A stretch of DNA of 20,310 bases from Chara braunii (GCA_003427395.1 BFEA01000264.1:705625-725934); one strand, 5' to 3'. Positions 1 through 7,976 are shown, numbered from the stretch's first letter. Notes: generated from the sequence alone by a model not told the origin. Translations and numbers: made by a program.

Positions 1-142
1 CATGAGAAAGGGAGGCACAGCTACTGGCAGGTCTCGGTCTTTGTGTTAGCCAGACCCCCACTGGCGGCCCCAACCCTATACCCTAACCATTAGGGGCAAG
101 GGGCAACATGAAATCTCCCCTTCACAGAGAGAGGAAAGACTA

Positions 143-239
143 TGCTTGCAGGGGTCCCCTCTAGATAGTCTTAGGAGTAGGTTGTGGAAGGCAAAGGAAA
201 CAGAAGTTGAGAGAAGAATATAGACAGTTGTGATCACGC

Positions 240-275
<36 letters not shown>

Positions 276-439
276 AAGAACATTTGCCTATATTCTCTGT
301 TTCTGGCCGTTGTTCTCCGTAACCAACTGTCAGTAGTGGAGAATGATTTTTTCTCTATATTCTTCTATCACTTTCACCTCTCACTATCTACGTCCTACCG
401 GTACTACTCCTAAGCCTATACAGGGGACCCCTGCAAGCA
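143..439. repeat. Inverted copies of a dispersed repeat around an A tract
   Basis: A ~36-bp motif beginning TGCTTGCAGGGGTCCCCT and ending CTTAGGAGTAG lies on the plus strand at 143-180 and on the minus strand at 404-439. A third copy lies on the plus strand at 7619-7654; the second and third copies differ at only about 2 of 36 positions. Similarity between the first two continues weakly for about 50 bases (shared GAAGAATATAG), so the repeat unit is longer than the core. An A32 tract (243-274) lies between the inverted copies. The core holds the near-palindrome AGGGGTCCCCT. This may be a short interspersed element, but I see no tRNA or 7SL head. Confidence 0.6.
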
Positions 440-904
440 TCGCTACCTCGGGGAGTAGGTCCTCCTTCCGGGGGCTAGGTCCCACTTACACGAATTATGG
501 GATATTGACCGTAGATAGCGCAGATCAACGGTCAGAATCTCGTAATCTGTGCAAGTGGGACCTTGCCCCGGGTTGCCTACCACCCACAGAACTCTCTTCT
601 ACAAAAAAACAATTGGGAGAAGTCATACAACCTCCCCGTTCGGGGAGAAATGGGTCCAAACTTAGGAAGGTTTAGTCGGGTTCTGTTTTTTTTTGGTGGG
701 TCCGAACGCTGACGTGTCCTTATCTGACGGGTGACTTGGTCAGCTTACCATCTCTAGTGTTCGAGGCGGGGATTCGGTTGTTTCTGGTTGTCGGCTCGCA
801 CGTGTGCAGTTGTACGTAATTCTTCTTCTTCTTCTTCTTCTCCCTTTTTTTTTTTTTTTTTTTTTTTTTTGAGGCGATTCTCTTCGATTACGCGGAGCTG
901 TTGA
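440..904. other. Intergenic DNA upstream of the kinase gene
   Basis: No gene is recognised here. The stretch holds a T-tract near 687, a TTC trinucleotide run at about 822-841 and a T24-class tract at about 845-870. Open frames crossing these tracts encode Lys/Arg/Glu homopolymers on the minus strand and are artefacts. The pyrimidine-rich stretch at 820-870 could belong to a plant core promoter or leader, but no convincing TATA box was found. Confidence 0.5.
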
Positions 905-1068
905 ATGTTGCATGGTAATTGTGTAATTGCCCCTCTCTCTCTGCACCCGTCTGTAGCCATGTCCTTCCTTCGATTACGTTTCTCCGTCGTCGTCTCCCCT
1001 CGCTGTCGACGGTAGCTGCACAGATGTTCGTCCTTCTGCGTGCCTGAGCCATGTCCTTCTTTCGATAA
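905..1068 (+). promoter_or_regulatory. Upstream ORFs in the presumed leader of the kinase gene
   Basis: Several short ATG-initiated frames precede the main start. One runs 905-1015 with a second in-frame ATG at 959; another runs 1024-1047 (MFVLLRA); a third runs 1051-1068. The ATGs at 959 and 1051 sit in two copies of a 20-bp repeat (955-974 and 1047-1066, one mismatch), so their peptides begin MSFLR and MSFFR. The last uORF is in frame with the kinase and stops 30 bases before its ATG. If this stretch is transcribed, the uORFs would be expected to reduce translation of the kinase. Transcription is not shown by the sequence. Confidence 0.4.
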
Positions 1069-1098
1069 GCCCACCTGTCTTTATCTCGTTTGGCAGCG

Positions 1099-4000
1099 AT
1101 GGCGGCGATGGCGGCTAGGGGGACAGGGGCGGCTATGGTGGACTTCATGGCGTGTTTGAAGCGGTCGAACTACCACTATGCATGGCAGGGGCAGGTGTGT
1201 AATTTCCCTTCCGTGTCTGTCTTCTTCTCCCGCTCTCCTCCTCGCTTTCGTCATCTAGTTGCGTGGTCAGTTTCGTTAGCCATTATGTCTGCGATCTGCA
1301 CTGCCGGGGCGACCGAGAGCGGGCGACCGGTCGCCCTCGAGGGCCATTCTCCCACGTCCACCTCCGGCCCCGCTGGAGGTGAACTAGCTTTTCGGGGGCT
1401 CCCTCAGGCTAAGCCTAGCTTGGCTATGGCGTCGACTTCCACGACTGCTCCCGCCGCCGACGGTAAACTGTCGTCTCGCCTCCTTCAGGCGAACCCTAGC
1501 TTGGCTATGGCGTCGACGGAACCAGGTTTGTCAGAGACGCAGCCGTCCTCCTCCACGTTGACCCTGCTGAATGACACACTAATCACTTCTGGCGGAATCG
1601 TGCTCCTGCAATCGCCCGTGAATCCCTTTCTCCCATACGGACCCAATGACGATTCCAATCAGAGGTTATGTTATACGGTGATGTACGACATATTGACTGT
1701 TTCCAACTCGTCTAAGATTTACTACATTCTCTATGAGTATTGTATCATAGACAATGAATTAAGGCCTCAACGCTTCTCCATCAGGAAAGCTGATCTGGAA
1801 GAGGTCCATCAAGGATCGAAAACCCTCGCGGAGGATGAATTGATCACCTATTGGTGGCCAGATACCGAAGCTCAAGGTCCGGCCTTATCCAGGGGGTTCA
1901 TCCTTACCGCTTCAAATGATGCCAACGCTTCAATGGCCAGCCTTTCGGGCATGGATGTCACAGCAAATGAAGCGTACCTTATCGTATCGACTAGGGCGAC
2001 AAACGGAGTGAGTGCGCCGTCCTTGGCGTCCATCTCAACGAGCAATGGCAGCCGAGTGTCCGTCATCTCCCCAGTGGATGGCGGCCTTAGCTTGAACCCG
2101 AATAGTACACACCTTTTCCTCGCAGATGGAGTTGTACCTTGTCGGATCCTCTCCGCCGCCGTGGGGGAGTCGGGACTCCCCATCAATCCCGGCGAATGGA
2201 ATACAGTCAGACAGTTTACGAGTATGCTCAACGCAAACTTTGGGAGGCAGAGTTTCGTTGCTGATGGGAGGTGTTTGTATGTCCGAGACGAATTCGGGGA
2301 CCGAGTGTGGGGAATCGATCCGCTGACCTCCTCCTCGTCGTCCGCTGCCACTCTTGTCGCAGGCTCTGAGCTGCATGGGTCTGACGATGGCGATGGGCTT
2401 AGTGCATCCTTCGGCTCGGTGCTTGGTACCGTCACGACTGCCGATGGCTGCAACGTATTTGCCGCCGACTTCAATAACGGCCTCCTGCGCTGGTTAAAGC
2501 TAGACTCGCCATGCAGCACTGCGCGCCAAGTGGTCACGGTCGCCAAACACGCTAGCGAAGGCGTGCGCGCGGTGGCGCTTCATGAATACGGCGGCGAGCT
2601 GCTCTTGTACGTTTCCACCAGCGATGGCGCCTTGTGGGCGCTCAAACTTAACAGATCGGCACTGCATGCTTGCGCACATGCTGCGTCGACGACAGAAGAC
2701 GAAACTCCTCCTCCTCCTCCTCCTCCTCCTCCTCCTGCTACCCCAGAGTCTCTCTCTCCCTCCTCCTCCCCCCCCAGTTCTCTATCCTCCCCCTCCTCCA
2801 TCTCTCCGTCTCCTCAGTCTTATACGGAAAGCAGTCCTCCTCCTGAATCGCAAGGTCTCGACAAAAGGCAGTCCAAGACTTCTTCTTCCTCTCAGTCTCA
2901 CAATCTTGCGCTTGTCGTGGGGTTGCCCCTGTCCAGCCTTGCGCTCGTTTGCAGTGTCATCTGCGTGGCGTACTTCGCGTGCAAAGCCTGCCGGGGGCAT
3001 GACGTATGCATCGGAAGGTCGAAATCTCTTCCACGAATGACAGGGACCCCCCCACCACCAACAACGGCGATAGCGACAACCGGGGGTGTGTCAGGGGGGG
3101 AAGGCACGGGAGGGGTCGGGCACGGGGGTGGGGGTGGGGGTGGGGGTGGGGAGCCTAAGCCAGTCGAAGTGCAGCGCTTTCCGCTCGCAGTGCTTTCGCA
3201 TTGCACGGATGGATTCCGCCAAAGCCTTCGGATTGGGGACAGGGGGGCTTTCGGTGACGTCTACTGGGGTTTGATCGGCGGAAATCAGCAAGTGGCAATC
3301 AAGCTGATGTCGGGGGAGCTTACCCCCGCCAAGCGCAGCATGTTCGAGGCGGAAGTGAACACTCTCAGTCGACTCCATCATGCCAATCTCGTCAGATTGA
3401 TCGGGTACTGCGACGAGGGGAAGAGGTCCATCCTTGTGTACCCCTACTTTCCAGGTGGCAGTCTGTACGCTCGGCTTCACGACGGAGAGAAAGCCGTTCC
3501 CGGTAAACCCCTTCTCCCAGCATTGACGCTGGTCGAGCGGATGTGCATCGCCCTCCAGATTGCCAAAGGGCTCGCCTATCTTCACGATGGAGCTGACCCT
3601 CCGATCATCCACCGGGACATAAAGAGCAGCAACGTGCTTCTGGGCGATGGCGCGGGGGAGAAGCTCCGCGTCGTCGTGGCGGATTTCGGCCTCGCTACCA
3701 TCGGAGAGAGGGTGTTTGGGAGAGAACACGAGACGGTGGTGAAGAGCTCTCATATGGCAGGAACGTTCGGATACATGGCACCCGAGTACGTGCGGTCAGG
3801 GATTGTCTCCGAGAAGATGGACGTTTACGCTTTCGGCGTGATCCTGCTGGAGCTGCTCACGGGGAGGAAGGCGGTGTCGCTCGCACCGTCTGGAGTCGGC
3901 TGGCTGACTCTCGTGAACTGGGCAAAGGCTCTTCTTGTAAATCGCCATGGGGGCCAAGCAGGCATAATGCTGTCCGATTTTCTGGATCCCTGCTTGAGGG

Positions 4001-4151
4001 ATGAGGCGGCGAGACTTGCCCTTGAGCACATCGTGATGGAGACTTTGCGCTTGGCAGCCGAATGCCTTGCGGATAACTACGAGTCTCGGCCGGCTATGTG
4101 CACATTAGCTGGCGCCATCGCCGGCCTGCTGAACAGCGCGAACATCGGTTG

Positions 4152-4152
<1 letters not shown>
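1099..4152 (+). CDS. Receptor-like Ser/Thr protein kinase with NHL-like ectodomain
   Basis: This is a 1017-residue plasma-membrane receptor kinase of the plant RLK/Pelle type, expected to phosphorylate Ser/Thr residues on signalling partners after sensing an unknown extracellular cue. I start it at ATG 1099 (G at -3 and +4); an in-frame TAA lies at 1066-1068, and the TTG at 1090 is not a likely start. Residues ~53-71 are hydrophobic and end in AGA, resembling a signal peptide after a ~50-residue extension; M63 (ATG at 1285) is an alternative start. The ectodomain has one recognisable NHL/SMP-30-like propeller motif at ~420-467 (VAGS...DGDG...F...DG...AAD). A Pro10 run starts at 537 in a Pro/Ser stalk, followed by a transmembrane helix (~603-627), CKAC and a Gly9 run (676-684). 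The kinase domain (~711-1005) has VAIK K735, alpha-C E762, HRD 838-840 with K842 and N845, DFG 862-864, GTFGYMAPEY at 888 and R997, so it is an RD kinase predicted active. The Gly-rich loop carries an extra residue. No intron is needed. Confidence 0.88.

Positions 4153-4154
<2 letters not shown>

Positions 4155-4208
<54 letters not shown>
4155..4208. repeat. (AG)n microsatellite beginning 3 bases after the kinase stop
   Basis: An uninterrupted AG dinucleotide tract of about 27 units begins three bases after the TGA at 4150-4152. It would lie in the 3' UTR of the kinase transcript. No polyadenylation signal can be assigned with confidence downstream. Confidence 0.95.
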
Positions 4209-4210
<2 letters not shown>

Positions 4211-4326
4211 GCACACAATGGAGTTCCGTGGCGGCTCAGAGTTGAGACATCGCGTCCGCATGGCTGATGCAGATGAGAAGCCGGTGGCGACGATGCAGCG
4301 ACCTCTGACCACGCACTCTTTTTTTT

Positions 4327-4477
4327 GCATGACTAGTAGCTTTTGTTTTTTGCATGACTACGTAGCTTTTGTTTTTTTGCATGACTACGTAGCTTTTGTT
4401 TTTTTGCATGACTACGTAGCCTTTGTTTTTTTGCATGACTACGTAGCTTCTGTTTTTTTTGCATGACTACGTAGCTT
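4327..4477. repeat. 27-bp minisatellite, six copies
   Basis: Copies start at 4327, 4352, 4379, 4406, 4433 and 4461. Each has the form GCATGACTACGTAGC followed by TTTTG and a T run; the first copy lacks two bases and the last is partial. The spacing is 25-28 bases, differing mainly in T-run length. Every full copy contains the 8-bp palindrome CTACGTAG. Open frames across it on both strands are a by-product of the 27-base (9-codon) period. Confidence 0.95.
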
Positions 4478-5158
4478 GTAAAAAGCGAAAGAAGATGGGG
4501 TGGTGACAGGCTGTGAGGGTAGAATGAGCAACGCTACGGTCGTCCACGCAATACCACGTGGCGAGGGACGGTCATTACCGCAGTCAGTACCTAGACTCAA
4601 AGGTGCCCCAAATACCTAGCTTTAATCCGCGCGTTCTATTTTGCGCGGGAAGACGCGATCATGAAAGCCGTTCAAGACGATAAATGGCGGCCAGGCGGGG
4701 TGAAGGAGGGTATCGGAACATTGGCAGTGCAAAGGAGGAGGAGGGATCTTCTTTGTCGCCGATCAGCGAGGAGGAGACAAGAAGGGGGGGTGGAACGGTG
4801 ATGGGCTGTTGTACATGGAGTGTGGAAGAAAAGATGGCTGATGATGGGTGGGGTACTGATAGGAGAGCTCGGTGTGATCGGTATCATGGATGCAGGTGAA
4901 AGGCCGACGTAGGCAGCTATGGACGCCGATGGACGCTTCCTGACAGTGGCGGTCTTTTTTCTGTTTTGGGGAAACTGCTCCTCAGTCACCCCTTTAGTTT
5001 GAAATACGGGTTTCTGGGTACGTTAAAATTAAACCCGAAATTGAGATTAATTTTCCACTAAGTTAACTCCATTTACGGTTCAAAAAAAAAAATAATAATA
5101 AATAAAATCCGATTAGGTTGTTTTTAGTTTAAAAAATCACCTTGTGGCGGCTGTTATG

Positions 5159-5161
<3 letters not shown>
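4478..5161. other. Intergenic stretch without recognisable gene
   Basis: Open frames here are short and match nothing known to me. Small features are a CCACGTGG G-box-like palindrome near 4552-4559, a short inverted repeat CCGCGC/GCGCGG at about 4627-4648, and an A/AAT-rich run at about 5082-5106. None is enough to call a promoter. Confidence 0.5.
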
Positions 5162-5220
<59 letters not shown>

Positions 5221-5221
5221 N

Positions 5222-5313
<92 letters not shown>

Positions 5314-5379
5314 TATCTTTACATCCAGAGAGACGCACACATAGAGCGAGCGAGAGAGAGAGAGAGTCTCCAGACACAC

Positions 5380-5445
<66 letters not shown>
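5162..5445. repeat. Compound (CT)n(GT)n ... (GA)n ... (AC)n microsatellite
   Basis: (TC)n runs from 5162 to 5262 with one ambiguous base (n) at 5221, followed directly by (GT)25 at 5263-5312. After a 69-base spacer that includes a (GA)n stretch at about 5350-5366, (AC)32 runs from 5382 to 5445. The GT and AC blocks are complementary, and the CT and GA blocks partly so, so the locus can fold back on itself. Length and the ambiguous base make copy number unreliable. Confidence 0.95.
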
Positions 5446-5447
<2 letters not shown>

Positions 5448-5695
5448 GTCCGGTTCGACTGGAAGGGGTGCTAATTAATATTTAAAGATAAAGATGACGT
5501 GAGAAATGCTGCGGGAGTTGGGAGTAACCGAGAGTTTTTATTTTATTTTTTAATTTTTTTTGAAAAAAGGCTAATTCGTAACCGAGAGGTTTACTGTCAG
5601 CGCGCCTCGAATCACCTTTTCTTATTCACCTTCAGTGGCATTTTCTTCCTTTTTTTCCAGTGGATTTGTTTGGGAGCGAGTTATTAAATGCCAAT

Positions 5696-5723
5696 TTGCG
5701 AGGACCTCTAGAGGTCCTCGCAA
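5696..5723. repeat. Perfect 28-bp palindrome
   Basis: The sequence reads TTGCGAGGACCT-CTAG-AGGTCCTCGCAA and equals its own reverse complement. It is flanked by the direct repeat CAATTTGC. A second hairpin follows at 5739-5751 (GGCCC-AGC-GGGCC). It could be a cruciform-prone site or the remains of a foldback element; no transposon body is visible beside it. Confidence 0.9.
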
Positions 5724-5983
5724 TTTGCTGAACCCCGAGGCCCAGCGGGCCAGCAGGCCGCTGACAAATACTATACTATTTGTGATTTTGCTGGGGGTCG
5801 GGGGAAAGTGTGACTGCAAAACGACATCAGATTTTGCGATTTTAAGAATTAGACCCTAGTGTGAGTATGCCCTAAGACTGGCTACTGTGTAGAAAAGTAC
5901 GCATTGATTTTTGTGTGTGTGGTTTTTTTTTTAATTTTAATTAATTAATTTATTTATCTGTGTTCTTCCTTGAAAGGAGGATC
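5724..5983. other. Intergenic DNA before the U6 pseudogene
   Basis: No gene is recognised. An 18-base word CTAGTGTGAGTATGCCCT at 5856-5873 recurs at 6444-6461, with weaker similarity (ATTTTAAGA-type) just before both copies. An AT-rich tract occupies about 5923-5957. No TATA box or plant upstream sequence element for a U6 promoter is seen before 6005. Confidence 0.5.
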
Positions 5984-6114
5984 GATTGGCCTCAGTTCAC
6001 CACTGTCCTTCGGGACATATGTTAATATTGGAACGATACAGAGAAGATTAGCATGGGCCCTGCGCAAGGATGACACGCATATAAAAAAAAGATTGGCCTC
6101 AGTTCACCACTGTC
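5984..6114 (+). mobile_element. Retroposed U6 insertion with 24-bp target-site duplication
   Basis: The 24 bases at 5984-6007 are repeated exactly at 6091-6114 (GATTGGCCTC...CACTGTC). Between them lie the U6-derived sequence and an A-rich tail ending at 6090. A sense-strand A tail directly followed by the second direct repeat is the hallmark of target-primed reverse transcription by a LINE enzyme. The last three bases of the left repeat (GTC, 6005-6007) also match the U6 5' end, so the exact 5' junction is ambiguous. Confidence 0.88.
6005..6080 (+). pseudogene. U6 snRNA retropseudogene, 3'-truncated
   Basis: U6 snRNA is the catalytic-core RNA of the spliceosome. Seen here are the 5' stem-loop GTCC-TTCG-GGAC, the invariant core GGAACGATACAGAGAAG, the ACAGAGA box (6038-6044), the AGC triad (6050-6052) and the internal stem-loop segment through GATGACACGCA. 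Compared with the plant consensus there is one change in the core (GGGCCCTG for GGCCCCTG) and several in the region after the 5' stem. The normal 3' end, including the terminal U run, is missing and replaced by TATAAAAAAAA. With no upstream TATA/USE and no T terminator, it is not expected to be transcribed from its own promoter. Confidence 0.9.
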
Positions 6115-6282
6115 GACATGCACAAAAGACAAAAATTATGGCGGCGTATCTTTCTTTCTTCTTTTTTTTTTTGTTTTTTTTTTTTTTTTGGGATGCGTAT
6201 CTTTCCATGTTCTAGCGGAAGATTCAAACTCGTTTTCCGCATGTGGAGAGTAGTGGAGCGAGGTCCGATGCCGATCAAATGC

Positions 6283-6436
6283 GCACTTTTTTCCTTATTT
6301 CGGGATGTAATTGCGGTCAGATGCATACACGTACTTTCTCTCGTCCGACTCACACCAGCACTTTTTTCCTTATTCGGGATGTAATTGCGGTCAGATGCAT
6401 ACCCGTTCGGCCTAAAATGCGGTCAGATGCATTTAA
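6283..6436. repeat. 75-bp-period duplication with GCGGTCAGATGCAT motif
   Basis: A ~46-bp unit (GCACTTTTTTCCTTATT...CGGGATGTAATTGCGG...ATGCATAC) occurs at 6283-6328 and 6358-6402, nearly identical apart from a T-run difference. A partial third copy of its end (ATGCGGTCAGATGCATTTA) is at about 6418-6436. The flanks carry looser relatives of the same words. Its function is unknown. Confidence 0.85.
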
Positions 6437-6905
6437 GATAGTGCTAGTGTGAGTATGCCCTCATGCTGTCGGTCGGAAGCAATTCAGATTCATAATGTAT
6501 GTAATTGTTTGTAACGGCCGGATGGGATACCGACGGTCTCATATTCTTTCTTTTTTTGTTTTTCTCATTCTCTCTTTCTCTCTTTTTTTGTTTTCTTTTC
6601 TCTTTATGTACATTTTCCCTCGTCTCATCCTCTCGCTACTCGCAGAGTACGGATGAACACACTGGATCCCTCCTCAGCCCAAGGGGTAGGTTTGCTCCAC
6701 ACCACGGGGGTGGTGCGAGAATGATGCTGTACCAGCCGCTCATCACGTACAAGCCCCTCATCACGGTGATGGGGGGATGGGCAGGGATTGGCAAGGGGGA
6801 AACCGGCGGTGCTAGTGCTGAACACTATGGCCAGTGACTGCACCTCGCCCTACTCCCCCCCCCTTCAACCCCACATTAGGGATGTCTAATTCCCATTTTC
6901 CACCC
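6437..6905. other. Intergenic stretch with pyrimidine-rich tract
   Basis: The stretch includes the second CTAGTGTGAGTATGCCCT word (6444-6461), a T/C-rich tract at about 6541-6620 and unique-looking DNA to 6905. Open frames through the pyrimidine tract encode low-complexity Phe/Ser/Leu and are not credible genes. Confidence 0.5.
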
Positions 6906-7238
6906 AGACTCCAGGTTCACTCTCCAAATTTTGGGCGCTCATCATGGATAAAACTGACGAAGAGGACTCTACAAGAAAAGGCGGATGCAGTCTCGGGATT
7001 CTACGACCGTGTGGATAGAAAGAAGAAAAAAAGCCGAAGACTGCATCATCTCTCCACTTACTTCAAAAAAGCTGCACTCTCCAGCTCTCGAGAGCACAAA
7101 AAGACAGGTGAAAGCCCTGATTGCCCACTCAGACTCCAGGTTCCCTCTCCGAATTTGGGCGCTCATCATGAGTAGACCGACGAGGAGGACACTACAAGAA
7201 AAGGTGGATGCAGTCTGGGGATTCTACGACAATGTGGA
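6906..7238 (+). repeat. Duplicated ~110-bp segment, possible transposase N-terminus remnant
   Basis: Positions 6906-7015 and 7131-7238 are near-copies, offset by 225 bases. In the second copy ATG (7168) opens MSRPTRRTLQEKVDAVWGFY. The first copy encodes the related TKRTLQEKADAVSGFYD but has a one-base length difference after its ATG, which puts the ATG out of frame. The shared pattern, short and rich in basic and acidic residues with R-[TS]-L-x-E-K, resembles the start of CENP-B/pogo-type helix-turn-helix transposases. That family link is a guess from a short motif. Both frames end within about 60 codons. Confidence 0.45.
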
Positions 7239-7479
7239 GTCCTTCATATTACTGGAGTCCTACATGTTGAGTTAGTGGAGCTGTGACCTAACACTACAAA
7301 TTGTACAGTGTATGCTAGTGTGGCGAGGCTCTTAGGCTATTCGCTGCGAAGCAGCCAGCTCATATACATGAGGGTTGCTCTTGTTTGTAACGGACAAAGA
7401 CAAAAAGAATAGCCTGGTTGCGATCCCAGTCAGATTACCCCCCTTAGCCCCCTAAAATGTGGGTGCTAAGAGGTTTCAT
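7239..7479. other. Short unassigned spacer
   Basis: No gene, RNA or clear repeat is seen between the duplicated segment and the next repeat block. Confidence 0.5.
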
Positions 7480-7973
7480 CCACCAGTACCTTTCCCATAT
7501 ATCGGCTGTGGGCCCCTCACCACAACTTTCAAAGGGCGAAAACGCGACCTAAGCCACCCATGCTCGGTTAGTTACAAATATTTGTTTTTCAGACAGGGAA
7601 AGGTACTAGTGGCTTAAATGCTTGCATGGGTCCCCTGTATAGCCTTAGGAGTAGTGTAGGTTCTGAAAAGAAAGATATGTTCCATGATGAAATGGCAGAA
7701 CGCCAGTTAAAAGATATGTGAGGTGAGAGAAAAATGTATGGCTGTCCCCGCATGAGGAGAAGACAGCTTTTAAAAAGAATTTTTGTTTGGCCTGTTGCAG
7801 CCTCAGAGAAATACGAGTTTCGAGAGTGCCTCTGGAAACCCATAATTCCTGGACACCTCTCAACATACCTTTCCAATATATCGGCTGCGGGCCCCTCACC
7901 ACAACTTCCAAAGGGCGAAAAACGCAACCAAGGCTGCCCATGTCCGGCGCCTAAAGCCACTGCGGTTAGTTGC
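7480..7973. repeat. Mosaic of direct and inverted repeats
   Basis: A segment beginning TACCTTTCC-ATATATCGGCTG and ending GGTTAGTT occurs at about 7487-7573 and again, diverged, at about 7865-7971. A 17-base inverted pair (7480-7496, CCACCAGTACCTTTCCC; 7596-7612, 16 of 17 matching) brackets the first copy. The third copy of the dispersed repeat described at 143-439 lies between them at 7619-7654. The nested arrangement suggests members of one repeat family inserted or rearranged together. Confidence 0.7.
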
Positions 7974-7976
7974 AGC

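Noticed and set aside
1090-1098. TTG at 1090 as the kinase start
   Set aside because: Eukaryotic nuclear initiation at TTG is unlikely; ATG 1099 is in good context three codons later.
740-1148. Minus-strand frames with Lys/Arg/Glu runs
   Set aside because: They are translations of the TTC and T tracts and overlap one another in different frames.
1872-2546. A 224-codon minus-strand open frame opposite the kinase ectodomain
   Set aside because: It is a shadow of the real gene; no recognisable domain and atypical composition.
4327-4477. CRISPR-like regularly spaced repeats
   Set aside because: The units are contiguous tandem copies without unique spacers, and the context is eukaryotic.
4639-4652. 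E2F-like site TTTTGCGCGGGAAG
   Set aside because: It matches the consensus only partly, is isolated, and no start site is identifiable nearby.
5129-5478. Open frames encoding Cys-Val, Thr-His or Arg-Glu runs
   Set aside because: They are products of dinucleotide microsatellites, which have no stops in most frames.
6005-6080. Functional U6 snRNA gene
   Set aside because: The 3' end and T terminator are absent, no upstream TATA/USE is visible, and an A tail and target duplication show retroposition.
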